A DNA stretch of 64,000 nt, from assembly GCA_033239005.1 (NCBI GenBank), contig BSQZ01000011.1, forward strand, positions 8,747,501-8,811,500, read 5' to 3'. The notes under the pieces were generated by a model. That model saw nothing but the letters and a program-made list of their open reading frames with translations, searched no databases and was not told the origin of the DNA. Positions 55,652-64,000 of this stretch are shown here, piece by piece. Source of the DNA: Lamellibrachia satsuma. Taxonomy: Eukaryota; Annelida; Polychaeta; Sabellida; Siboglinidae. The first letter of the stretch is position 1. Every line of letters starts with the position of its first letter. Made by a program: the position numbers and the translations under genes.

Positions 55652-58600
55652 CATATATATATATATATATATTTCTTTTTTGCCTCTCCCTGGAAAAATT
55701 CCTTTAATTAAATGCTCCTGCTTTACATAGTCTATAAATCAGATGGTGGTCAGATGATAAGTGCAATAAACAGGCAAAACTACATCTAGGGCCTGAGAGA
55801 GCAGAGATAAGAGAAGTGATAAACAAAGAAAAGCAGTCCTTGAGGTTTCAGGTGAGAAATCCTTTGATGCCTCAGGAAATAAATAATATTTATTGTATTG
55901 TATTGTATTGTATTCAGCTCCAACAGGTCCAAAGACCGAGTAACAGGACTGATAACAAATGAGGACGCCAATGAACATCTTAATGCCCTAATGTACTGAT
56001 TCTTGTACTCGGCCATCACCAATGTACTTGTACTCATCCATCACCAATGTACTCATACTCATCCATCACCAATGTACTCGTACTCGTACTCATCCATCAC
56101 CAATGTACTCATTGTACTCGTACTCATCCATCACCAATGTACTCATACTCATCCATCACCAATGTACTCATACTCGTACTCATCCATCACCAATGTACTC
56201 ATACTTGTACTCATCCATCACCAATGTACTCATACTCATCCATCACCAATGTACTCATACTCATACTCATCCATCACCAATGTACTCGTACTCGTACTCA
56301 TCCATCACCAGTGTACTCATACTCATCCATCACCAATGTACTCATCCATCACCAATGTACTCATACTCGTACTCATCCATCACCAATGTACTCGTACTCG
56401 TACTCATCCATCACCAATGTACTTGTACTCATCCATCACCAATGTACTCGTACTCATCCATCACCAATGTACTCGTACTCGTACTCATCCATCACCAATG
56501 TACTCATACTCGTACTCATCCATCACCAATGTACTTGTACTCATCCATCACCAATGTACTCGTACTCATCCATCACCAATGTACTCGTACTCATCCATCA
56601 CCAATGTACTCATACTCATACTCATCCAGCACCAATGTACTCGTACTCATGCATCACCAATGTAATCGTAATCGCACTCATCCATCACCAATGTACTTGT
56701 ACTCGTACTCATTCATCACCAATGTACTCATACTCGTACTCATCCATCACCAATGTACTCATACTTGTACTCATCCATCACCAATGTTCTCGTACTTGTA
56801 CTGATGAAAAGGTACTCGGACCCAGGTCTGATCTTAACAAAGGAATTTGATTACCTGAGGATGTGTGAAATAGAGTGTGCCCAGTTCCTAAGCAGATCTG
56901 GGATCAATTCTTAATTGAATTGGAATTGAATTAATAACAATTAAAATAGATTGAATTGGAATTGAACTCTGCAAAGAAAGTTGAATTTAATTAATTGATC
57001 AATCTGTATATGATGGTTCATTTTTCTACGTAAATTTATACATGTAGACATCGGAATATGTCACAATGTAGTTACTCTTAAGACTGACTTCCATTTAAAA
57101 TGAAAGAGTTTATCTTGAAGTCAATAGAGATTTTACCACCTGCTCGAAGTAAACATGTAGCACTGGTCTGTCTGCATAGATCTGAAACCATGTCCTTTGT
57201 GGGACAACACAATAAAGGGGAGCAATAGGCCTGCAAATCCTTGAGCAGGTATTTTCTGAAGCCAAAATCTTAACAACATACAGATCTTCCCTTGTTGTTT
57301 GAATACTGGCTTAGCCATTGTCTATGCGCAGTGCACTGCTCTCTGCTTTGTACCAGATATACTAGCAGTTGGAATAAGATGCAAACAAAATATGATAGTA
57401 ATGGACTATTATAATGTAAAATAGCTTTATTATAAAATACTATTGTGATTAGCTTTGAACTAATAAAAAATATTGTTGTACTGAACAATGATGGTTGATT
57501 TTAACTGAGCAGTGTTTGCACTATGCTGTAACCTGTACATCAGATGCGAGTTGCAAATGCTGCTTGAGCATTAGTTTTGTCATTTTGAAGTTAGTATACT
57601 ATCTATAGAGTTTGATATGTAATGCATGTGTTAACTGGTAATAATATTTCTGCCACTAGACAGTGCTACTATTAAAAGCTTCCACTATGCAGCATAGTAT
57701 TAACTAAGTACTGTTGCTAATTGGCGATTTGAATTGGAATTTATTAAAATTAAATAGAATTAGAATGGATCCTTTTGTCAGTACATTGAATTGCATTGGA
57801 ATTGATCTTTTATAAATATGTTTTGATTTAACAAGGCACATGCCTGTGAAAGTTGACAGACAAGAGTGTTCAACTGATATTTTTGCGACCGCCATCGTTA
57901 TGCTACCGCATCGTCAAGCAGTCATCTTTTTTTTTCTTCAAAAGTTAAAGAGCAATTGTCAAGAGTCCAACACCATTACATTCGTCGTTAAATTATTTAC
58001 CATATGTGCAACATTTATGAAAATGTTTTGATTTGACGAGGCACCTGCCCATGAAAGTTGACAGGCGAGCGTTCGACTGACATTTTCGTGACTGCCATCG
58101 TTGCCTGTGTGACCCAGTAAATTTTATTTTCGTCTTACTTGCTTTATTTGCACATGTATTAATATATGATAAATAACGATGTTTACTAGAAATGAATCCA
58201 CAAATGATCAACGCTAATTAAAGAATGGCATATTTCTGTAGGTCCTCTGCACTCCTCCCCCATGACATGATGGACTGACCCGCCTATGATCACGTGCAGT
58301 GCCTAGCTTGGACTAGCCTATTATTATCTAGAGGGGTGGTATTGTAATTCTGTCTTTTTAAGCCGTAATACTAATAGTTCAGTTTTCTTACTCTGTTTGT
58401 TGATTGTTCTAAATGTTAATCTGAATTGCAATTTGAAAAGTTTGAGTTCATTTTAAGTTTGGATTTGATATCAGTGTCCTATGGTTGGATTGCAGGATGT
58501 ACATACAGTCTCACTAAAAATAAAATGAAATAAAAAATTCAGTTCAACTCAGTAAAACTTGTTTTTTATTGTCGACATATAACAGTAATCTTCCATTTGT

Positions 58601-61600
58601 CCATATTTTTGTGTTTGTCTGAATGCCATTTTTCTAAGTTATTTACACCCCTGCTTATTTAAAGCTTTCAAAATCACACATTTTGCTATTTTTCAAAGCA
58701 ATATATCTCAAAATCTGTTTGACCTACCCTAATGATATTGTGTGTACACATTACTTGTATACCAGTCTCTGAATATTGAACGTGATTCTGATTGACCCAT
58801 AAATTAAAAAGTTATGTCATGCTGAATATCATTTTTTGAAAATCCTTGCCCTGTGTATAAACAATACCACTTTAGAAACCTTTATGTTAATTGTTAGTGT
58901 TATGCTGATTATAATATGTTCTACAGTTGTATGTGGTCTCACTGGTCTGTGTTCCAGGTTTATTTATAGTTGTATGTGGTCTCACTGGTCTGTGTTCCAG
59001 GTTTATTTATAGTTGTATGTTGTCTCACTGGTCTGTGTTCCAGGTTTATTTATAGTTGTATGTGGTCTCACTGGTCTGTGTTCCAGGTTTATTTATAGTT
59101 GTATGTGGTCTCACTGGTCTGAGTTCTAGGTTTATTTATAGTTGTATGTGGTCTCACTGGTCTGAGTTCCAGGTTTATCTATTGTTGTATGTGGTCTCAC
59201 TGGTCTGTGTTCCAGGTTTATTTATAGTTGTATGTGGTCTCACTGGTCTGAGTTCTAGGTTTATTTATAGTTGTATGTGGTCTCACTGGTCTGTGTTCCA
59301 GGTTTATTTATAGTTGTATGTGGTCTCACTGGTCTGTGTTCCAGGTTTATTTATAGTTATATGTTGTCTCACTGGTCTGTGTTCCAGGTCTATTTATAGT
59401 TGTATGTGGTCTCACTGGTCTGTGTTCCAGGTTTATTTATAGTTGTATGTGGTCTCACTGGTCTGAGTTCTAGGTTTATTTATAGTTGTATGTGGTCTCA
59501 CTGGTCTGAGTTCCAGGTTTATCTATTGTTGTATGTGGTCTCACTGGTCTGTGTTCCAGGTTTATTTATAGTTGTATGTGGTCTCACTGGTCTGAGTTCT
59601 AGGTTTATTTATAGTTGTATGTGGTCTCACTGGTCTGAGTTCCAGGTTTATTTATAGTTGTATGTGGTTTCACTGGTCTGAGTTCCAGGTTTATCTATTG
59701 TTGTATGTGGTCTCACTGGTCTGTGTTCCAGGTTTATTTATAGTTGTATGTTGTCTCACTGGTCTGTGTTCCAGATTTATTTATAGTTGTATGTGGTCTC
59801 ACTGGTCTGAGTTCCAGGTTTATTTATAGTTGTATGTGGTCTCACTGGTCTGAGTTCCAGGTTTATTTATAGTTGTATGTGGTCTCACTGGTCTGTGTTC
59901 CAGGTTTATTTATAGTTGTATGTTGTCTCACTGGTCTGTGTTCCAGGTTTATTTATAGTTGTATGTGGTCTCACTGGTCTGTGTTCCAGGTTTATTTATA
60001 GTTGTATGTGGTCTCACTGGTCTGTGTTCCAGGTTTATTTATAGTTGTAGGTGGTCTCACTGGTCTGAGTTCCAGGTTTATCTATTGTTGTATGTGGTCT
60101 CACTGGTCTGTGTTCCAGGTTTATTTATAGTTGTATGTGGTCTCACTGGTCTGAGTTCCAGGTTTATTTATAGTTGTATGTGGTCTCACTGGTCTGAGTT
60201 CCAGGTTTATTTATAGTTGTATGTGGTCTCACTGGTCTGTGTTCCAGGTTTATTTATATTTGTATGTGGTCTCACTGGTCTGAGTTCCAGGTTTATTTAT
60301 ATTTGTATGTGGTCTCACTGGTCTGAGTTCTAGGTTTATTTATAGTTGTATGTGGTCTCACTGGTCTGAGTTCCAGGTTTATTTATAGTTGTATGTGGTC
60401 TCACTGGTCTGAGTTCTAGGTTTATTTATAGTTGTATGTGGTCTCACTGGTCTGAGTTCCAGGTTTATCTATTGTTGTATGTGGTCTCACTGGTCTGTGT
60501 TCCAGGTTTATTTATAGTTGTATGTGGTCTCACTGGTCTGAGTTCTAGGTTTATTTATAGTTGTATGTGGTCTCACTGGTCTGAGTTCCAGGTTTATTTA
60601 TAGTTGTATGTGGTTTCACTGGTCTGAGTTCCAGGTTTATCTATTGTTGTATGTGGTCTCACTGGTCTGTGTTCCAGGTTTATTTATAGTTGTATGTTGT
60701 CTCACTGGTCTGTGTTCCAGGTTTATTTATAGTTGTATGTGGTCTCACTGGTCTGAGTTCCAGGTTTATTTATAGTTGTATGTGGTCTCACTGGTCTGAG
60801 TTCCAGGTTTATTTATAGTTGTATGTGGTCTCACTGGTCTGTGTTCCAGGTTTATTTATAGTTGTATGTTGTCTCACTGGTCTGTGTTCCAGGTTTATTT
60901 ATAGTTGTATGTGGTCTCACTGGTCTGTGTTCCAGGTTTATTTATAGTTGTATGTGGTCTCACTGGTCTGTGTTCCAGGTTTATTTATAGTTGTAGGTGG
61001 TCTCACTGGTCTGAGTTCCAGGTTTATCTATTGTTGTATGTGGTCTCACTGGTCTGTGTTCCAGGTTTATTTATAGTTGTATGTGGTCTCACTGGTCTGA
61101 GTTCCAGGTTTATTTATAGTTGTATGTGGTCTCACTGGTCTGAGTTCCAGGTTTATTTATAGTTGTATGTGGTCTCACTGGTCTGTGTTCCAGGTTTATT
61201 TATATTTGTATGTGGTCTCACTGGTCTGAGTTCCAGGTTTATTTATATTTGTATGTGGTCTCACTGGTCTGAGTTCCAGGTTTATTTATAGTTGTATGTG
61301 GTCTCACTGGTCTGAGTTCCAGGTTTATTTATAGTTGTATGTGGTCTCACTGGTCTGTGTTCCAGGTTTATTTATAGTTGTATGTTGTCTCACTGGTCTG
61401 TGTTCCAGGTTTATTTATGGTTGTATGTGGTCTCACTGGTCTGTGTTCCAGGTTTATTTATAGTTGTATGTGGTCTCACTGGTCTGAGTTCCAGGTTTAT
61501 CTATTGTTGTATGTGGTCTCACTGGTCTGTGTTCCAGGTTTATTTATAGTTGTATGTGGTCTCACTGGTCTGAGTTCCAGGTTTATTTATAGTTGTATGT

Positions 61601-64000
61601 GGTCTCACTGGTCTGTGTTCCAGGTTTATTTATAGTTGTATGTGGTCTCACTGGTCTGTGTTCCAGGTTTATTTATAGTTGTATGTGGTCTCACTGGTCT
61701 GTGTTCCAGGTTTATTTATAGTTGTATGTGGTCTCACTGGTCTGAGTTCTAGGTTTATTTATAGTTGTATGTGGTTTCACTGGTCTGAGTTCCAGGTTTA
61801 TCTATTGTTGTATGTGGTCTCACTGGTCTGTGTTCCAGGTTTATTTATAGTTGTATGTGGTCTCACTGGTCTGAGTTCCAGGTTTATTTATAGTTGTGTG
61901 TGGTCTCACTGGTCTGTGTTCCAGGTTTATTTATAGTTGTGTGTGGTCTCACTGGTCTGAGTTCCAGGTTTATTTGTTGTTGTATGTAGTCTCACTGGTC
62001 TGTGTTCCAGGTTTATTTATTGTTGTATGTGGTCTCACTGGTCTGTGTTCCAGGTTTATTTGTTGTTGTATGTTGTATCACTGGTCTGTGTTCCAGGTTT
62101 ATTTATTGTTGTATGTTGTCTCACTGGTCTGTGTTCCAGGTTTATTTATTGTTGTATGTGGTCTCACTGGTCTGTGTTCCATGTTTATATATTGTTGTAT
62201 GTTGTATCACTGGTCTGTGTTCCAGGTTTATTTATTGTTGTATGTGGTCTCACTGGTCTGTGTTCCATGTTTATATATTGTTGTATGTTGTATCACTGGT
62301 CTGTGTTCCAGGTTTATTTATTGTTGTATGTTGTCTCATTGGTCTGTGTTCCAGGTTTATTTATTGTTGTATGTTGTATCACAGGTCTGTGTTCCAGGTT
62401 TATATATTGTTGTATGTGGTCTCACTGGTCTGTGTTCCAGGTTTATATATTGTTGTATGTTGTCTCACTGGTCTGTGTTCAAGGTTTATCTATTGTTGTA
62501 TGTTGTCTCACTGGTCTGAGTTCCAGGTTTATTTATAGTTGTATGTGGTCTCACTGGTCTGTGTTCCAGGTTTATTTATAGTTGTATGTTGTCTCACTGG
62601 TCTGTGTTCCAGGTTTATTTATGGTTGTATGTGGTCTCACTGGTCTGTGTTCCAGGTTTATTTATAGTTGTATGTGGTCTCACTGGTCTGAGTTCCAGGT
62701 TTATTTATAGTTGTGTGTGGTCTCACTGGTCTGTGTTCCAGGTTTATTTATAGTTGTGTGTGGTCTCACTGGTCTGAGTTCCAGGTTTATTTGTTGTTGT
62801 ATGTAGTCTCACTGGTCTGTGTTCCAGGTTTATTTATTGTTGTATGTGGTCTCACTGGTCTGTGTTCCAGGTTTATTTGTTGTTGTATGTAGTCTCACTG
62901 GTCTGTGTTCCAGGTTTATTTATTGTTGTATGTGGTCTCACTGGTCTGTGTTCCATGTTTATATATTGTTGTATGTTGTATCACTGGTCTGTGTTCCAGG
63001 TTTATTTATTGTTGTATGTTGTCTCACTGGTCTGTGTTCCAGGTTTATTTATTGTTGTATGTGGTCTCACTGGTCTGTGTTCCATGTTTATATATTGTTG
63101 TATGTTGTATCACTGGTCTGTGTTCCAGGTTTATTTATTGTTGTATGTGGTCTCACTGGTCTGTGTTCCATGTTTATATATTGTTGTATGTTGTATCACT
63201 GGTCTGTGTTCCAGGTTTATTTATTGTTGTATGTTGTCTCACTGGTCTGTGTTCCAGGTTTATTTATTGTTGTATGTTGTATCACAGGTCTGTGTTCCAG
63301 GTTTATATATTGTTGTATGTGGTCTCACTGGTCTGTGTTCCAGGTTTATATATTGTTGTATGTTGTCTCACTGGTCTGTGTTCAAGGTTTATCTATTGTT
63401 GTATGTTGTCTCACTGGTCTGTGTTCCAGGTTTATTTATTGTTGTATGTTGTCTCACTGGTCTGTGTTCCAGGTTTATTTGTTGTTGTATGTAGTCTCAC
63501 TGGTCTGTGTTCCAGGTTTATTTATTGTTGTATGTTGTCTCACTGGTCTGTGTTCCAGGTTTATTTATTGTTGTATGTGGTCTCACTGGTCTGTGTTCCA
63601 GGTTTATATATTGTTGTATGTTGTATCACTGGTCTGTGTTCAAGGTTTATCTATTGTTGTATGTGGTCTCACTGGTCTGTGTTCCAGGTTTATATATTGT
63701 TGTATGTGGTCTCACTGGTCTGTGTTCCAGGTTTATATATTGTTGTATGTTGTCTCACTGGTTTGTGTTCCAGGTTTATTTATTGTTGTATGCATGTTGT
63801 CTCACTGGTCTGTGTTCAAGGTTTATCTGTTGTATGTGGTCTCACTGGTCCGTGTTCCAGGTTACTCTATTGTTGTTTGTGGTCTCACTGGTCTGTGTTC
63901 CAGGTTTATCTATTAATCGGGTACTACAGGAACATGACTGGTGAATACAATATTGCGTGGACGACACCTCACTGCGTACTTACGTTGCGGCTCATTGCCC
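34638..64000 (+). CDS. LPCAT3: Lysophospholipid acyltransferase 5 (LPCAT3/MBOAT5), 5' part
   Basis: Gene-level model: exons 34638-34731, 41073-41180, 53888-53994 and 63904 to beyond the window, phases 1-1-0. About 134 residues are visible, aligning without gaps to the start of LPCAT3: a short hydrophilic N terminus, GYPLAFFHRYFLYGK, TGLSLGYFNFG, LHTAVNILMIYVILRV, and YYRNMTGEYNIAWT. The catalytic His and the MBOAT core lie downstream of the window. LPCAT3 is an ER multipass enzyme that transfers polyunsaturated acyl groups to lysophosphatidylcholine and related lysolipids (Lands cycle). The introns are 6.3, 12.7 and 9.9 kb, full of repeats, the last one ending in a 5-kb minisatellite. Confidence 0.93.
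36430..36810. repeat. Direct repeat inside the 3.9-kb element
   Basis: The segment around 36435-36500 (AGACGCCTGCTGACAGCAG ... CACCACC) recurs at 36730-36810 with about ten differences. Confidence 0.7.
37306..37455 (-). CDS. Exon-like frame, SGNH-like start (transposon cargo?)
   Basis: Starts MTTVIIGASQIKYLHCN, continues TLSFSGYKIEEL and INSAFSQFE, then a good donor (TTGAG/GTAAGA) at 37305. The IIGASQ and SFSG pattern resembles block I and the following strand of SGNH-type hydrolases (GDS replaced by GAS). No second exon found. It lies inside the inverted-repeat element, so it may be part of that element's gene. Function unknown. Confidence 0.4.
37900..38092. repeat. Tandem repeat of about 70 bp, 2.5 copies
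   Basis: The unit contains GTGAAAGTGGATTCACAAGT, AATCTGACCATTACAGAGCA and ACATTTACAAAGAA. It lies inside the 3.9-kb element. Confidence 0.85.
39471..40030 (-). pseudogene. hAT/ZMYM-like transposase N-terminal fragment, copy 1
   Basis: On the minus strand: KMSKLTTIDAFFANKSS, then six copies of the 9-residue VVPSTSFVT (27-bp DNA unit GTAACAAAGGATGTGGAAGG plus CACCACT on +), then HNVNVPGPSNRDTTVLSPTAG. The Ser/Thr-Ile-x-x-FF start is typical of ZMYM-type hAT transposase relatives. Upstream 5' sequence (39873-40030) matches copy 2 (48002-48203). No catalytic core, so a fragment or MITE-like derivative. Confidence 0.6.
40690..40925. repeat. Degenerate tandem repeat, unit about 54-60 bp, four copies
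   Basis: Each copy includes GTTGTGTGTGATCACTGGTG and CATCAAGAGGT(C/T)(A/G)ACA. LPCAT3 intron 1. Confidence 0.8.
41073..41180 (+). CDS. LPCAT3: LPCAT3 exon 2
   Basis: Acceptor TTGTGCAG at 41065-41072, donor GTGAGT at 41181; phases 1 and 1. Encodes YPLAFFHRYFLYGKAPD, LQHTYFVITGLSLGYFNF, closely matching the vertebrate 'GYPFALFYRHYLFYK ... TFTGLSIAYFNFG' segment between the first two membrane helices. Confidence 0.95.
41862..41957. repeat. 18-bp minisatellite, five copies
   Basis: Unit GTTGTATTGTATTAATAT. LPCAT3 intron 2. Confidence 0.9.
42971..43041. repeat. 21-bp tandem repeat, three copies
   Basis: Unit CTCACACCTCACTCAGCATA plus C. LPCAT3 intron 2. Confidence 0.9.
43269..44048 (-). pseudogene. 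Broken gene of an uncharacterised mobile-element-linked family
   Basis: Two frames on the minus strand follow each other with a frameshift between 43698 and 43661. The first (44048-43698) is basic and coiled: KVRERQRKWTEKLNENSQ, EIRKKDATQHRKNRDAKW. The second (43661-43269) has WMNQIQDFFFREDISRAVPG, YLLSMTVEDAYRILQDENP, FKKFRLPNVRIPR and CACRKHTNVESK. This order (ERQR-rich start, FF-D-SR motif, a 'RP-NV' strand and C-x-C-x2-H-x-N) recurs in numerous uncharacterised invertebrate and fish proteins that spread as repeats. I cannot name the superfamily. It lies in LPCAT3 intron 2, antisense. Confidence 0.55.
44185..44490 (+). mobile_element. Dispersed non-autonomous repeat, copy C
   Basis: Same family as 8261-8540 and 17560-17822: GATATCCAAATTGG, GGGCGTGACC, the central palindrome AATGCTTGAACAAGCATT (changed on both arms relative to B), TGCACAAACGAGCTAGCATG, GTTGCAATGGATACTTGG. 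Confidence 0.75.
44491..46790. other. Intronic sequence of LPCAT3
   Basis: No gene recognised. A short frame with an acceptor (complement of about 44933) reads VSVLKSSDLRVKIVQKV and a stop. It could be part of the mobile gene at 43269-44048 but nothing confirms this. Confidence 0.4.
46795..47345. repeat. 26-bp minisatellite, about 21 copies
   Basis: The unit is GGATTACAGTTTAAATCTTT plus GCC(C/A)TT. Copies are almost identical, differing mainly at CCC versus CCA. LPCAT3 intron 2. A homologous locus with a single unit lies at 51055-51110. Confidence 0.97.
47706..48503 (+). mobile_element. hAT/ZMYM-like fragment, copy 2
   Basis: The left end CAGGCCCTTAGCCAGG (47706) is typical of hAT terminal repeats. 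Within it, 48204-48503 reads MAPVKRVKRCDMSTSKFTTI, DAFFVNVNKSSVPAIVPEQS, VEIHNVDVPAASNRDTTVLS, paralogous to copy 1 at 39471-39872 but without the 9-residue expansion. It then goes to a Ser/Asp-rich end and a stop. No right terminal repeat found. Confidence 0.55.
48940..49185. repeat. Degenerate tandem repeat, unit about 65-70 bp
   Basis: Each copy includes CAATTGGGCCAATAATG(G/A)CTG and a TTGGC(T/C)TACCA(C/G)T motif. LPCAT3 intron 2. Confidence 0.7.
49186..50689. other. Intronic sequence of LPCAT3
   Basis: No gene recognised. 50325-50390 has short ACCCCACTGGACA-type repeats. An acceptor-like site at 49298 is followed by 48 open codons, but they do not match LPCAT3. Confidence 0.4.
50690..50915. 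repeat. Tandem duplication of about 119 bp
   Basis: TGAGCATTAAAGAA(A/G)ATCAT ... CATCCC(C/T)TGAAGTGCAATC ... CAAAATACATATTATTAT occurs twice in direct orientation. Confidence 0.85.
51030..51290. repeat. Unexpanded homologue of the 46795 minisatellite locus
   Basis: AAAGCCCTTTAGATTATAGT, ATAAATCTGTGGAGCAAACG and CGATGTGTGCATA match both flanks of 46795-47345, with one single repeat unit in between. The match continues through TTTCCTGTTACCTT. A dispersed repeat of unknown family. Confidence 0.75.
51300..52815. other. Intronic sequence of LPCAT3
   Basis: AT-rich. Nothing recognised. Confidence 0.4.
52820..52918. repeat. 21-bp minisatellite, about 4-5 copies
   Basis: Unit GCATCATCCCTTGTGGTCCC plus A. 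Confidence 0.9.
53188..53600. repeat. 26-bp minisatellite, about 16 copies
   Basis: Unit GACATGCTAGCTCCAGTATC plus CACTAT, with variants CTCTAC, CTACTA and a one-base shorter GACATGTAGC form. It ends about 290 bp before LPCAT3 exon 3. Confidence 0.95.
53888..53994 (+). CDS. LPCAT3: LPCAT3 exon 3
   Basis: Acceptor CATGTTCCAG at 53878-53887, donor GTAAGT at 53995; phases 1 and 0. Encodes PQVLHTAVNILMIYVILRV, AGGTFASIILSFTINM. It aligns with the vertebrate segment QLYHSLLCIVLQFLILRLMG ... TTFCFQM, the next membrane helices of the MBOAT fold. Confidence 0.95.
55540..55675. repeat. (GT)n/(GTGC)n and (AT)n microsatellites
   Basis: A GTGTGCGTGC run followed by about 80 bp of (AT)n with two CATAC breaks. 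55440-55450 is a G homopolymer. They lie inside the hAT-like element. Confidence 0.95.
55990..56812. repeat. Minisatellite of GTACTC(AT/GT) and CATCCATCACCAAT units
   Basis: About 30 copies of a composite unit: CATCCATCACCAATGTACTC followed by one to three ATACTC or GTACTC hexamers, giving lengths of 24, 30 or so. All three forward frames stay open through the array, which argues against coding. Confidence 0.95.
56831..58920. other. Intronic sequence of LPCAT3 with a duplicated segment
   Basis: 57821-57905 and 58022-58105 are direct repeats of about 80 bp (TGTTTTGATTTAACAAGGCA ... GAAAGTTGACAG ... GCCATCG). 56905-56990 is rich in GAATTGGAATT. No gene recognised. Confidence 0.6.
58925..63903 (+). 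repeat. 43-bp minisatellite built from the LPCAT3 exon 4 splice acceptor, about 115 copies
   Basis: The unit is CTCACTGGTCTGTGTTCCAG followed by GTTTATTTATAGTTGTATGT and GGT. The last unit runs into the real acceptor: CACTGGTCTGTGTTCCAG then GTTTATCTATT, the start of exon 4. Two subtypes exist: 'TTATAGTTG' (mainly 58925-61960) and 'TTATTGTTG' (mainly 61970-62510 and 62780-63830). Subtype order shows higher-order duplications of 946 bp (22 units) and 817 bp (19 units). Because 43 is not a multiple of three, the open frames in it are not proteins. Confidence 0.98.
63904..64000 (+). CDS. LPCAT3: LPCAT3 exon 4 (cut by window end)
   Basis: Acceptor TGTGTTCCAG at 63894-63903, phase 0. Encodes VYLLIGYYRNMTGEYNIAWT, TPHCVLTLRLIA, matching the vertebrate AYLLAGYYYTATGNYDIKWT segment followed by MPHCVLTLKLIG. 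Its first 11 bases are shared with the 43-bp repeat unit. Confidence 0.95.

Larger units (their letters stand above)
54595..56830. mobile_element. hAT-like non-autonomous element with expanded subterminal repeats
   Basis: Ends CAGACCTGGG (54595) and CCCAGGTCTG (to 56830) are perfect inverted repeats. The flanking 8-mers ATCCTAAC (54587-54594) and ATCTTAAC (56831-56838) are seven of eight identical, the hAT target duplication. Near both ends are TACTCG/GTACTC repeats; at the right end these are amplified into a minisatellite. No transposase. Confidence 0.8.

Noticed and set aside
55421..55730. Tyr-Ile repeat frames
   Set aside because: Translation of (AT)n and (GT)n microsatellites.
56003..56850. 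Ser/Tyr/His-rich frames of 220-267 codons
   Set aside because: All three frames of the CATCCATCACCAAT/GTACTC array are open; it belongs to a hAT-like element.
61896..63944. Long open frames (up to 365 codons) in all three + frames of the 43-bp array
   Set aside because: The period is not a multiple of three, so the same DNA is read in rotating frames and all frames look alike. The TTATTGTTG subtype simply lacks the stop. Not proteins.

Overview
This is nuclear DNA of an invertebrate animal. It has intron-rich genes with GT-AG splice sites, a CR1-type non-LTR retrotransposon with 5'-truncated relatives, a tRNA-derived SINE, several hAT-like terminal-inverted-repeat elements, and many mini- and microsatellites. 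The species cannot be fixed from sequence alone. The lectin and scavenger domain mix (F-type lectin, F5/8C, SRCR, FN2, C-type lectin) suits a marine bilaterian such as a lophotrochozoan or a lancelet.

Region 1 (1-19184, + strand) holds the 3' part of one large mosaic receptor gene. I place 21 exons, and every junction phase is compatible. Together they encode about 1166 residues: the end of a C-type-lectin-like module, a PAN/apple-like module, an F5/8C domain, two F-type (fucose) lectin domains, a fibronectin type II domain, a group-A SRCR domain, a domain with a GDVIG motif, a C-type lectin domain, a short stalk, one transmembrane helix and an acidic tail with NPLY. It looks like a cell-surface glycan or pathogen receptor. 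Its introns carry minisatellites, a 430-bp CCGA microsatellite and several transposons.

Region 2 (about 20336-24448) is a near-complete CR1-type LINE on the minus strand (ORF1 with an SGNH/esterase domain, then endonuclease and reverse transcriptase) next to a tRNA-derived SINE.

Region 3 (about 26100-32150, - strand) is the orthologue of TDP-43 (TARDBP): four coding exons, 439 residues, and a long 3' UTR candidate.

Region 4 (34638 to beyond 64000, + strand) is the 5' part of LPCAT3 (MBOAT5 lysophospholipid acyltransferase). Four coding exons are separated by introns of 6.3, 12.7 and 9.9 kb. TARDBP and LPCAT3 are head to head, about 2.5 kb apart. The LPCAT3 introns are full of mobile elements and tandem arrays.

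The most striking feature is a 5-kb, 43-bp minisatellite (about 115 copies) that ends exactly at the LPCAT3 exon 4 acceptor. Its unit includes the splice acceptor and the first exon bases, so the genome has tandemly amplified a 3' splice site.
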